Below are positions 26,695 through 33,204 of a stretch of 64,000 bases of DNA, piece by piece. Both the position numbers and the translations under genes were made by a program. Where the stretch lies: contig NZ_CP170554.1 in NCBI RefSeq assembly GCF_042701255.1, forward strand, positions 310,001-374,000, read 5' to 3'. This DNA comes from Tahibacter sp042701255. GTDB taxonomy: Bacteria; Pseudomonadota; Gammaproteobacteria; Xanthomonadales; Rhodanobacteraceae. Under the pieces are notes generated by a model. It made no database searches and was not told the origin of the DNA. It saw only the letters and a list, made by a program, of their open reading frames with translations. Numbering within the stretch: position 1 is the stretch's first letter; every line of letters begins with the position of its first letter.

Positions 26695-27035
26695 GGACAG
26701 GGATCCGGTGGCGAGCAAAGGGAATCCGCGATTTTAGCGGTCACGGGATGGTGCCACGACTGGCTCAGGTCCGGACAACCCGGTCTCATTGGCGGCGTTT
26801 GCGCTGCCGCTCCCACCTCTGCTGCGCGCTCGACAGGCCACCGTGGTATGAACTGCGCGTGCACGGCAACCCCATCCCCACCCATACCCTCCGGCCCGTT
26901 GGGCGTTCAAAGCCGTCAGAACCTACGGTTCTGAGCGACGGCTTTTCACCCCCTTGAAGGGGAGGGCTTTAATCTGGCCAGAAACAAAGAGCTCGCTTGG
27001 TTTCAGTCCGGTTTTCGCCGAGCTCTGTAAACCCT
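26695..27035. other. Intergenic region with a type A repeat unit, left flank of IS110
   Basis: This stretch lies between the oxidoreductase start and the left end of IS110. It holds the inverted repeat arm with hairpin at 26865-26967 and about 60 bases of spacer that ends in GTAAACCCT. That sequence is the left target side of the IS110 insertion, with the CT core at 27034-27035. No gene is seen. The promoter of the oxidoreductase gene must lie in 26695-26860, but I cannot point to boxes. Confidence 0.6.
26865..26967 (-). repeat. Type A repeat arm with internal hairpin
   Basis: Read on the minus strand it starts CCCTCCCCTTCAAGGGGG, continues through a hairpin and ends GGGTATGGGTGGGGATGG, then GGTTGCC. 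The hairpin at 26910-26944 has an outer stem AAGCCGTC/GACGGCTT and an inner stem CAGAACC/GGTTCTG. A very similar hairpin sits in the repeat beside the second IS1595 copy (59897-59933). This arm faces outward and pairs with the arm at 28192-28231, the two now separated by IS110. Confidence 0.75.
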
Positions 27036-27059
27036 TATCTCTTGGGGTCTCCGTAATCT

Positions 27060-27215
27060 AGGCGTCGAGAGCCGGCATGCGCGCCCGGTAAACCCTTGGT
27101 CAAACGACCGCAGGGGAGCATGGAGCCGCATGCCGGAACTCACGATACGCCCGAACAGTTGCCCGACTATCGTTCGCACCGATAAGGCAGGGAGATCGTG
27201 AGGCTCTCGACGCAG
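27060..27215 (+). ncRNA. Candidate IS110 bridge RNA
   Basis: The region upstream of the transposase can fold into a three-way junction. The closing stem is 27062-27071 with 27204-27213 (10 bp), the first arm 27072-27081 with 27127-27136 (10 bp), the second arm 27139-27146 with 27195-27202 (8 bp); all are perfect. In the first arm, GTAAACCCTT (27088-27097) equals the left flank and core at 27027-27036, and AGGGGAG (27112-27118) is complementary to core plus right flank CTCCCCT at 28192-28198. In the second arm, ACAGTTGC (27155-27162) equals the right end plus core (28185-28192), and GATAAG (27181-27186) is complementary to core plus left end CTTATC (27034-27039). This is the target-loop then donor-loop order known for IS110 bridge RNAs such as that of IS621. 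RNA ends are approximate. Confidence 0.78.
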
Positions 27216-27236
27216 CGACTGTAGCGGAGAAGAGCG

Positions 27237-28157
27237 ATGATCGGCATCGGCATTGACGTGAGCAAAGACTGGCTGGATGTGGCGGTACACGGCGAAGAGC
27301 CGACGCAGCGATTCAGCAATGACGCAGCGGGCCTGGCGGGTTTGGTGCGGTGGTTGAAAGGCCGGCGGTCGGTGCGCGTGCTGGTGGAAGCGTCAGGCCG
27401 GTATGAGCAGGGCGTGCTGGACGCGCTGTGTGAGAAGGGCGTGTGGGTATGCCGGCTGAACGCGCGTCAGGTTCGTGATTTTGCCAAGGCGACGAATCGG
27501 CTGGCGAAGACAGACGCGGTGGATGCGAAGGTGCTGGCGCACATGGTGGTGGCCCTGGGCGAGCAGTTGAGGCGTCATGAGCCACCGGACCCGTGGCGAA
27601 CCCAGCTGCGTGCCTGGGTCCAGCGACGCCGTCATGTGGTGGGGCGTATTCAGCAAGAGAAACAGCAGCTTGCCGGGGTGGGCGAGGCTGTATTACGGGC
27701 GCATATCGAGGCGCTGATCAGCCTGCTGGTCAAGGAAAAGCGAGCGCTGGAACGCGAGATTCATCAACGGATCAAGGCGCATGCCACGGCTGCCTTGAGC
27801 AGCCTCAAAGGCATCGGTACGGTCATGAAGGCGACGCTGCTGGCCCAGTTGCCGGAGCTGGGTCTGCTGGATCGCAAGGCCATCGCCCAGTTGGTGGGGG
27901 TGGCCCCGCTTAACGACGACAGCGGTGGGCGTCGCGGATACCGACGCATCGGGGGCGGCCGAGCGTCAGTACGCGAGGTTCTCTACATGGCTGCCGTGGT
28001 GGCCGTCCGCTGGGAACCTTCCATCAAACCGTTCTACGAGCGCCTGCGTGCTGCCGGCAAACCCGCCAAGGTCGCGCTCGTGGCCTGCATGCGCAAGTTG
28101 CTCACCATCCTCAATGCCCGACTGCGCGACGAGCGACGAGCACTCGCCGTGCAGTAG
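27237..28157 (+). CDS. IS110-family transposase (bridge recombinase)
   Basis: A 306-residue transposase. The N-terminal DEDD RuvC-like domain opens with MIGIGIDVSKDWLDVAVHG and includes VLVEASGRYE and KTDAVDAKVLAHMV, giving the acidic residues. A coiled-coil-rich middle (residues about 120-190) follows. The C-terminal transposase_20 domain has LSSLKGIGTVMKATLLAQLPELG and VGVAPLNDDSGGRRGYRRIGGGRASVREVLYMAA, which carries the expected catalytic serine region. IS110 enzymes recombine target and donor DNA guided by a bridge RNA made from the element's non-coding end. The frame is intact, so the element could be active. The ATG follows GCGGAGAAGAGCG, a good ribosome site. Confidence 0.95.
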   Translation: MIGIGIDVSKDWLDVAVHGEEPTQRFSNDAAGLAGLVRWLKGRRSVRVLVEASGRYEQGVLDALCEKGVWVCRLNARQVRDFAKATNRLAKTDAVDAKVLAHMVVALGEQLRRHEPPDPWRTQLRAWVQRRRHVVGRIQQEKQQLAGVGEAVLRAHIEALISLLVKEKRALEREIHQRIKAHATAALSSLKGIGTVMKATLLAQLPELGLLDRKAIAQLVGVAPLNDDSGGRRGYRRIGGGRASVREVLYMAAVVAVRWEPSIKPFYERLRAAGKPAKVALVACMRKLLTILNARLRDERRALAVQ

Positions 28158-28191
28158 AACCTCGCTACTGGCTAGGGCATCAAGACAGTTG

Positions 28192-28231
28192 CTCCCCTTC
28201 AAGGGGAGGGTATGGGTGGGGATGGGGTTGC
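28192..28231 (+). repeat. Type A repeat arm, right flank of IS110
   Basis: The sequence is CTCCCCTTCAAGGGGAGGG, then TATGGGTGGGGATGGGGTTGC. Together with GTAAACCCT at 27027-27035 it forms the empty target site of the IS110 element. It faces outward relative to the arm at 26865-26967. Confidence 0.85.
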
Positions 28232-28343
28232 TCAGGCAGTTAGGTGCCGCGGCTAAAGCCGAAGAAGCATCGGAAATTCAGGAAACGAAGTTTTTGCCGC
28301 TCCGACTTACGGGATACGCCGCCGGATCGGCGCCCTTCTCCCC

Positions 28344-29273
28344 CTATCCAGCTTGGCTTTTCGCCTCGGACGGAGCCGCCGCCGCAGCAGCATCGGCGAT
28401 CCAGCGCGGCCATTCGGGCCAGAAGAACCAGGCGCTCGGGGTCAGGCGGATGGCGCGGTCGAGCAGGTCGGCCAGTTTCTGCAGGGTGGCCGGATCGGCC
28501 GGGTCCAGCGGTTCGCCGATGACGAAGCGGCGGACGCCGCGGTCGAGGTCGAACTCCATCCAGTACGGCACGATAGTGACCCCGGCGGCCTTGGCCAGCT
28601 CCAGGGTACCGTCGGGAAAGCTCGCGTCGCGGTCGAGCAGGCGCACCGGGCGCTGGCCGCGCGGGGCCATGCGCGGCGGCATGTCGAGCACGCTGACAAC
28701 GGCGGCGCCTTCGTCGAGCGCGCGGGCCAGCTGCGCCTTGGCGCCGGGCCGGAACACCACGGGCCGGCCGCTCAGGCGCTGCACGTCGCCGCCGCGCAGG
28801 CGGCCGTACCAGTAGCGCAGCGGCAGGCCCGGATAGTCGGCCCGGTCCCAACGTGCCGAGACCAGGCTGGCGTCGAAGCCGGCGCGGGCCAGGGTGCGGA
28901 ACACCCAATGGCCGTGGCCGTGATGGAAACCCGCGGCGATGAAATGCGAATCGCGCGGCCAGGCACCGACCTGCTGCACGTGCCAGGGCAAGGCGGCGCG
29001 GCGGCCGCGCAGCAGCGACAGATACAGATCGGCCGTGTCCCAGAGGCAGTTCAGCCGCACGTTCGCCGCGAACGCTTCGCGGTCGGCGATGGCCAGATAA
29101 TCCGGCGCCGTGGCCGCGGCGGCCTGGGCCGGCTCGTCGAAGGCGCTGCGCGAATGGCGGCTGAGCCAGCGCAGCCAGCGGTAGGCGAGTTTCCAGGGCA
29201 GTACGGCGGCCAGCGCCGGCGCAACGAAGAATTGCCAGGCGTCGGGCAGCTGGGAACGGAGCTTGGCGATCAC
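28344..29273 (-). CDS. LpxL/HtrB-like lipid acyltransferase
   Basis: A 309-residue protein similar to the lysophospholipid/lauroyl acyltransferase (LpxL/HtrB) superfamily. The N-terminus has a membrane-associated segment (WQFFVAPALAAVLPWKLAYRWLRWLSRHS), then HFIAAGFHHGHGHWVFRTLARAGF with the expected HxxxxD/H-type site region (HHGHGHW here, so the classic Asp is not obvious). SVLDMPPRM and GVTIVPYWMEFDLDRGVRRFVIGEPLDP follow. The start is taken as the GTG at 29273. It may transfer an acyl chain to a lipid A precursor or another lipid at the inner membrane. It is divergent from the unknown gene at 29357 across only 83 bases. Confidence 0.65.
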   Translation of the reverse strand: MIAKLRSQLPDAWQFFVAPALAAVLPWKLAYRWLRWLSRHSRSAFDEPAQAAAATAPDYLAIADREAFAANVRLNCLWDTADLYLSLLRGRRAALPWHVQQVGAWPRDSHFIAAGFHHGHGHWVFRTLARAGFDASLVSARWDRADYPGLPLRYWYGRLRGGDVQRLSGRPVVFRPGAKAQLARALDEGAAVVSVLDMPPRMAPRGQRPVRLLDRDASFPDGTLELAKAAGVTIVPYWMEFDLDRGVRRFVIGEPLDPADPATLQKLADLLDRAIRLTPSAWFFWPEWPRWIADAAAAAAPSEAKSQAG

Positions 29274-29356
29274 GGGCGGCGCGGCAGTCGGACGAAACCC
29301 GAATGCTACACTCGCCGGCTCCGCGCGCCGCAGCGGCGCTTGGCCGCAGGCCCGCC

Positions 29357-30526
29357 ATGTCCGAACCCTTGCACAGTCCCGGCGTTCTCGCGCTGGAACT
29401 CCCCGCCGGCGTCGCGCCGGCCCGCCACACCCTGAGCCGCGACGAAGCCGACGCACTGGCACGGCACATCGCCGACGATCTCGCACGCCTGCTGCCGCAC
29501 GGCGAAGGCAAGGCCGGCGCCGAACAGGCCGACCTGCTCGTGCTCGGCGCGCTCTACGATCCGGTACAGCTGCTGCGGCCGGGCTGGCCGCTGTTCGCGG
29601 CGCTGGCCGAGCTGACCCATCACGCCCAGGCCCTGCGCGGCGGCGAAGGCGGCCGCATCGTCGCGTTCGGCAGCCACGACGGCGTCATGCCGGGCCAGGG
29701 CCTGCAGCCGCAGCCCGATGCGGTGCCCGGCGCGATGCTGTTGCTGCCGTGGACCTTCAGCGCCGCGGCGAACGTGGCCGAAGACCTCGGCACGCGCATG
29801 GAATCGGTCTTCATGGCGCGCGGCGAAGCCGGTCCGCGCACCGCGGATTTCCTGATGCGCACCCTCGGCGTGCCGCTGGAGCATGCGCGCTATCTGACGC
29901 GCCACGATCTCTGCGCGCTGGTCTGCACCCAGCTCGAACACGCCGGCTATTCCGCGCTGTGGCAGATGCTGGAATTCGCTTTGCTGTATCCGCACCGCGA
30001 GGGCGAGGCATTGACCTCGCGCGGCCGCCGCCTGCGCTTCGCCGCAGGCCAGGTGCATTGCGCGCTGCCGGCCTACGCCGACTGGGCGCGCGAGTTCGCC
30101 CAGGTTGAAGACGCCGCCGAGCGTGCGAACGGCTATGCCGGCTGGCTGTTCGAGCTGCGCCAGTGCGCGGCCCTGCTCACGGCACACGGCCTTTCGCTGC
30201 AGTTCGACGGCAACGCCGGCGACGGCTCGCTGCCGGTACAGGCGCTGGCCGACGCCGATCCGGCGCTGCCGCAGCCGCAGCTGTTCGCCCACGAGGCGCG
30301 CGGGCTCGGCATCGTCGCGGTCAGCGTGGCCCAGGCATTGCCGGGGGGCGGTGCGCGACTGCTGGCGCAGGCCTGGCCGCTGGATCAGGCCGGTCTCGAA
30401 CACGGCGTGCCGCGGCTCGCGGTGCAGTACGGCGCCGATCCGGCGCTGCTGCGGCTGGGCCGCATCGTGCTCGATGCCGACGGCAAGGAACTGGGCGTCG
30501 TCGCGACGCCGCCTGTCGTGCATTGA
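29357..30526 (+). CDS. Protein of unknown function, 389 residues
   Basis: I do not recognise this protein. It is soluble-looking, rich in Ala and Leu, and has no signal peptide, membrane helix or familiar catalytic motif. Codon use and the strong GC bias at third positions match neighbouring genes, so it is a real gene. The segment LLLPWTFSAAANVAEDLGTRMESVFMARGEAG and the C-terminal LARIVLDADGK-like stretch (LRLGRIVLDADGKELGVV) look conserved in character. The ATG at 29357 is chosen because the upstream extension is low-complexity. It is divergent from the LpxL-like acyltransferase at a distance of 83 bases, so the two may share control. Confidence 0.75.
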   Translation: MSEPLHSPGVLALELPAGVAPARHTLSRDEADALARHIADDLARLLPHGEGKAGAEQADLLVLGALYDPVQLLRPGWPLFAALAELTHHAQALRGGEGGRIVAFGSHDGVMPGQGLQPQPDAVPGAMLLLPWTFSAAANVAEDLGTRMESVFMARGEAGPRTADFLMRTLGVPLEHARYLTRHDLCALVCTQLEHAGYSALWQMLEFALLYPHREGEALTSRGRRLRFAAGQVHCALPAYADWAREFAQVEDAAERANGYAGWLFELRQCAALLTAHGLSLQFDGNAGDGSLPVQALADADPALPQPQLFAHEARGLGIVAVSVAQALPGGGARLLAQAWPLDQAGLEHGVPRLAVQYGADPALLRLGRIVLDADGKELGVVATPPVVH

Positions 30527-30572
30527 CGACGCGCTGCGCCGCTGCTGCTGCAGCATCCGAAATCAATTCCCC

Positions 30573-30605
30573 AAAAAAAGCCGAAGGCGCGGAATCCGCG
30601 CCTTC
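30573..30605 (-). terminator. Rho-independent terminator of the beta-helix protein gene
   Basis: A perfect 10-bp stem (GAAGGCGCGG, 30583-30592, with 30596-30605) and an AAT loop. On the minus strand it is followed by GGC and a run of seven T. It lies about 130 bases after the stop at 30734. Confidence 0.85.
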
Positions 30606-30733
30606 GTCCTGCCGGGAATAGATCGGCGCTTCCCTGCACCTGAGCGCGCCGTGCGCATCCCGCACGCCGGGCCCGTCCATACTTTCAAGCGTCCTTGCAG
30701 CACGTCCGTGTGCTGTGAAACTCCGTGGGAAGA

Positions 30734-32491
30734 TCAGCGCGGCAGGTTGAACACCCAGCCGCGGGTCCAGTCGTCGTTCGAATCGCGGAACGCGCCGATG
30801 TAGGCGACCGGCGTGAACCACAGGCTGCTGGCCGAAGCGCCGCCGTCGAGCAGCGGCGAGCCCGCCTTGGGCAGGTAGCCGTCGAGCATCGGCTCGCCGA
30901 CCTTGTTGCCGCTCTGCGCGTTGTAGAACGCCTGCGCGGTCCACGGCGCGTCGGCGGCCTGGTTGAAGTTCGTCGCGCACTGGACCAGGTTGTGGTCCAT
31001 GGTCAGATTGCCGGTCAGCGCGGTCGGCGTGCCGGCCGCGGCGAAGGTCGGCGCGTTGGTGATGTAGACGCAGCCGTTCTTGAAGCCGGTGAACAGCGAG
31101 TTCTTGATGTGGCCGCCGGTGCCTTCCTTGAAGTACACGCCGTAGCCGCCGTTACCGTTGCCGATCATGGTCAGGTTCGACACGGTCGGGATCGCGCGCG
31201 GCGAGGCATCCTGGTTCGCGTTCTGGTTCGACGCTTCGATGCCGTTGTCTTCGCCGAGGCCCTGGCCGTGCTGCAGCAGCACGTACTGGATGTTGCCGCT
31301 GTAGCCTTCGTCCCAGTCCAGACCGTCGTCGCCGCCTTCGGTGACGACCGCGTACTTGACGTTGACGTTGCCGCCGAAGAATTCGATGCCGTCGTCCTTG
31401 CCGCGATAGGCCTGGATGTGGTCGACCACGGTGCCGTCGCCGACCGACTGGAAGGTGAAGGAATTCACTTCACGGCCGGTCTGGAAGATGTAGCCGGCGT
31501 AGCGCGACTGCACGTACTGGATCACGCCCGAGCTTTCGCGCGGATTGTTGCCGCCGTAGCGCAGGGTCGGATCGAATTCGCTGCGGCAGTCGAACGGCGC
31601 GGTCAGGCACTTGTTGTTCGGCGCATTGCCGGAGACGACGATGCCGCCCCAGTCGCCGGGCTTCGGCGCCGTCGTGCCGACGCCGTCGGCCGGGCTCGTG
31701 AAGATGATCGGCGCGTACGGCGTGCCCTGGGCGAAGATCTGCGAACCCGGTTCGACGTAGAGGTAATCGGCCGCCTGGCCCGAACCGGTGATCAGCGTGC
31801 CCGGTTCGATCGTCAGCTTGACCTTGCTGCTGTTGTCCGTGCCGACCTTGACCAGGCCCTTGAGCACCCAGGTCGTTTCGTTGGTCAGGGTCAGGTTCGA
31901 CGCGACCGTGCCGGTGATCTGGCAGGTGCGGTCGGCGACGAGCGTCGTGCCGGTCGGGCAGCTCGTGAACTTGCGCTTCTGCACGCACTGCTGATTGACC
32001 GTCGCGCCGCCGAGCGAATTGACGTAGTCGGAGCTGGCAACCAGGGTCTGCGTCGAAGTCGGCAGGCCCGTAGCGGCATCCGGCTTGACCGTGATCTTGA
32101 GTTCGCCGCAGCTCAGCAGCTCGACGTCGAGCTTGCCGTTGACGACCGGCGTCACCGCGCCCGGCCAGGTGTCGCCGAAGCGGCCGCCGGTCGGCATGGC
32201 CATCGGCACGTCGGTCTTCTTGAACTCGAATTCCTTGACTTCGAAGTTGCTCGTGACCCAGGCCTGCTTGCCGGTCTCGTCATAAGCCGCGCCGTACAGA
32301 TACAGGATGCCGCCGCCGTCCTTGCGCGGAATGAAGTCGACCACCCAGCCGCGGCCGCCGTGCGTCGCGTCGGAATACAGGCCGTCGGTCGCTTCGGAGA
32401 AGCGGATCGCTGCGTTGGCGGCCGGAACCGCGAGCATCGCGGCGGCCAGGGCGCCGGCAAGCGCGCTCAGCTTAGGAATCGTGAATCGCAT
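30734..32491 (-). CDS. Secreted right-handed beta-helix-like protein
   Basis: A 585-residue exported protein. A signal peptide (ALAGALAAAMLAVPAANA) precedes a 120-residue domain, then a large region that looks like a parallel beta-helix: ATWVLKGLVKVG-type strands (TNETTWVLKGLVKVGTDNSS), LTIEPGTLITGSGQAADYLYVEPGSQIFAQGT, and WGGIVVSGNAP. Similar proteins occur beside TonB-dependent receptors in many Gram-negative bacteria, and one lies directly upstream here (33205-36169, same strand). No catalytic residues can be named. Surface or periplasmic ligand capture for the receptor is inferred from context only. The ATG at 32491 is fixed by the signal peptide. Confidence 0.75.
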   Translation of the reverse strand: MRFTIPKLSALAGALAAAMLAVPAANAAIRFSEATDGLYSDATHGGRGWVVDFIPRKDGGGILYLYGAAYDETGKQAWVTSNFEVKEFEFKKTDVPMAMPTGGRFGDTWPGAVTPVVNGKLDVELLSCGELKITVKPDAATGLPTSTQTLVASSDYVNSLGGATVNQQCVQKRKFTSCPTGTTLVADRTCQITGTVASNLTLTNETTWVLKGLVKVGTDNSSKVKLTIEPGTLITGSGQAADYLYVEPGSQIFAQGTPYAPIIFTSPADGVGTTAPKPGDWGGIVVSGNAPNNKCLTAPFDCRSEFDPTLRYGGNNPRESSGVIQYVQSRYAGYIFQTGREVNSFTFQSVGDGTVVDHIQAYRGKDDGIEFFGGNVNVKYAVVTEGGDDGLDWDEGYSGNIQYVLLQHGQGLGEDNGIEASNQNANQDASPRAIPTVSNLTMIGNGNGGYGVYFKEGTGGHIKNSLFTGFKNGCVYITNAPTFAAAGTPTALTGNLTMDHNLVQCATNFNQAADAPWTAQAFYNAQSGNKVGEPMLDGYLPKAGSPLLDGGASASSLWFTPVAYIGAFRDSNDDWTRGWVFNLPR

Positions 32492-32787
32492 CGTTTCAAC
32501 CCTCTGTCTGCACGGAACGGAGCGCCGGACGGGCGCGGTAGCCGCAAGAAAAGTAGCGACCCGGCGTGACGGTCCTGGTGCGGACAGATGACGCTTCGGA
32601 GTCAACACCGATACAGATGTGGACGATGCGTGAAATGTGCGATCACGGATGCCGTGCGCACGATGTGTGAGCTTGCGGCGGGCATGGCGTTGCGGGTGCC
32701 GTACGCTGCATCTGTGCGCGACGATCGAGGTGGGATAACGGAGTAGCGGATGATCTGCGGATTTACGCAGTACAGCTGCCACTGCAC

Positions 32788-32954
32788 GGCAACCCCATCC
32801 CCACCCATACCCTCCCCTTGAAGGGGAGGGCTTGGTCAAGCCAGTTCGACGAGTCAGGCCAGCTCGAAGTGACGTGGCCCGAATCACGTTATTCGCAAGC
32901 GCATCAAAAAACCCTCCCCTTCAAGGGGAGGGCATGGGTGGGGATGGGGTTGCC
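32788..32954. repeat. Intact two-armed type A repeat unit (167 bp)
   Basis: Two arms of 43 bases, at 32788-32830 (inverted) and 32912-32954, face outward. Each has a CCCCTTSAAGGGG palindrome towards the centre and a GGGYATGGGTGGGGATGGGG tail ending in TTGCC. An 81-base spacer lies between them. This is the uninterrupted form of the units cut by IS110 (26865-28231) and IS1595 (59875-61040). The site AAACCCTCCCCTTCAAGG at 32909-32926 is an unused match to the IS110 target. Confidence 0.8.
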
Positions 32955-33080
32955 TTGCGATTGGATGCAGGGACAAAACATCAGGGTGCGCCAGTCGCTG
33001 ACTGTTACCTCGTCATTTGAATTTCTGTCGCGAAATTCAATGTCGAAGTGTTTCCGCACAAACCAATCTGCATAGCGAAG

Positions 33081-33106
33081 CCCTTCCCCCGCAAAAAGGG
33101 GAAGGG
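33081..33106. repeat. C/G-rich hairpin downstream of the TonB receptor gene
   Basis: A perfect 9-bp stem (CCCTTCCCC, 33081-33089, with 33098-33106) and a loop containing AAAAA. It is similar in style to the type A and B palindromes. It could act as a weak terminator for the receptor gene, but there is no clean T-run after the stem. Confidence 0.5.
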
Positions 33107-33204
33107 GTTCAAATGCAGTGAGATCGAACTTCAAAGGAGCGCTCAGCTACTTCATCGCGCCCGCCGCCCCATCACCGACCAGCCGGCAAGAAACCTCGGC
33201 GCGC

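Larger units (their letters stand above)
27036..28191 (+). mobile_element. IS110-family insertion sequence, complete
   Basis: The boundaries are inferred, not read from inverted repeats, which IS110 elements lack. Left of 27036 is GTAAACCCT and right of 28191 is CTCCCCTTCAAGGGGAGGG. Joining them at a single CT core (27034-27035 and 28192-28193) restores the canonical repeat arm AAACCCTCCCCTTCAAGG, as seen uninterrupted at 32909-32926. No other target duplication is present, as expected for the family. The element is 1156 bases and holds a 201-base 5' non-coding region with a candidate bridge RNA, the transposase gene, and a 34-base right end. Confidence 0.8.
32492..33204. other. Repeat-rich intergenic region (about 710 bases)
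   Basis: This gap between the TonB receptor gene and the beta-helix gene contains an intact two-armed type A repeat unit (32788-32954) and a C-rich hairpin (33081-33106). No open frame here is convincing. The base composition is less GC-rich than that of the genes. A promoter for the beta-helix gene should lie between 32492 and about 32780, but I see no clear boxes. Confidence 0.6.

Noticed and set aside
23059..26934. A 1291-residue open frame opposite the oxidoreductase gene
   Set aside because: The product is low-complexity Arg/Asp/Val-rich sequence without similarity; the minus strand encodes a complete, recognisable enzyme.
30725..32569. Long plus-strand frame opposite the beta-helix protein
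   Set aside because: It is antisense to a gene with a signal peptide and terminator, and the composition is typical of a shadow frame.
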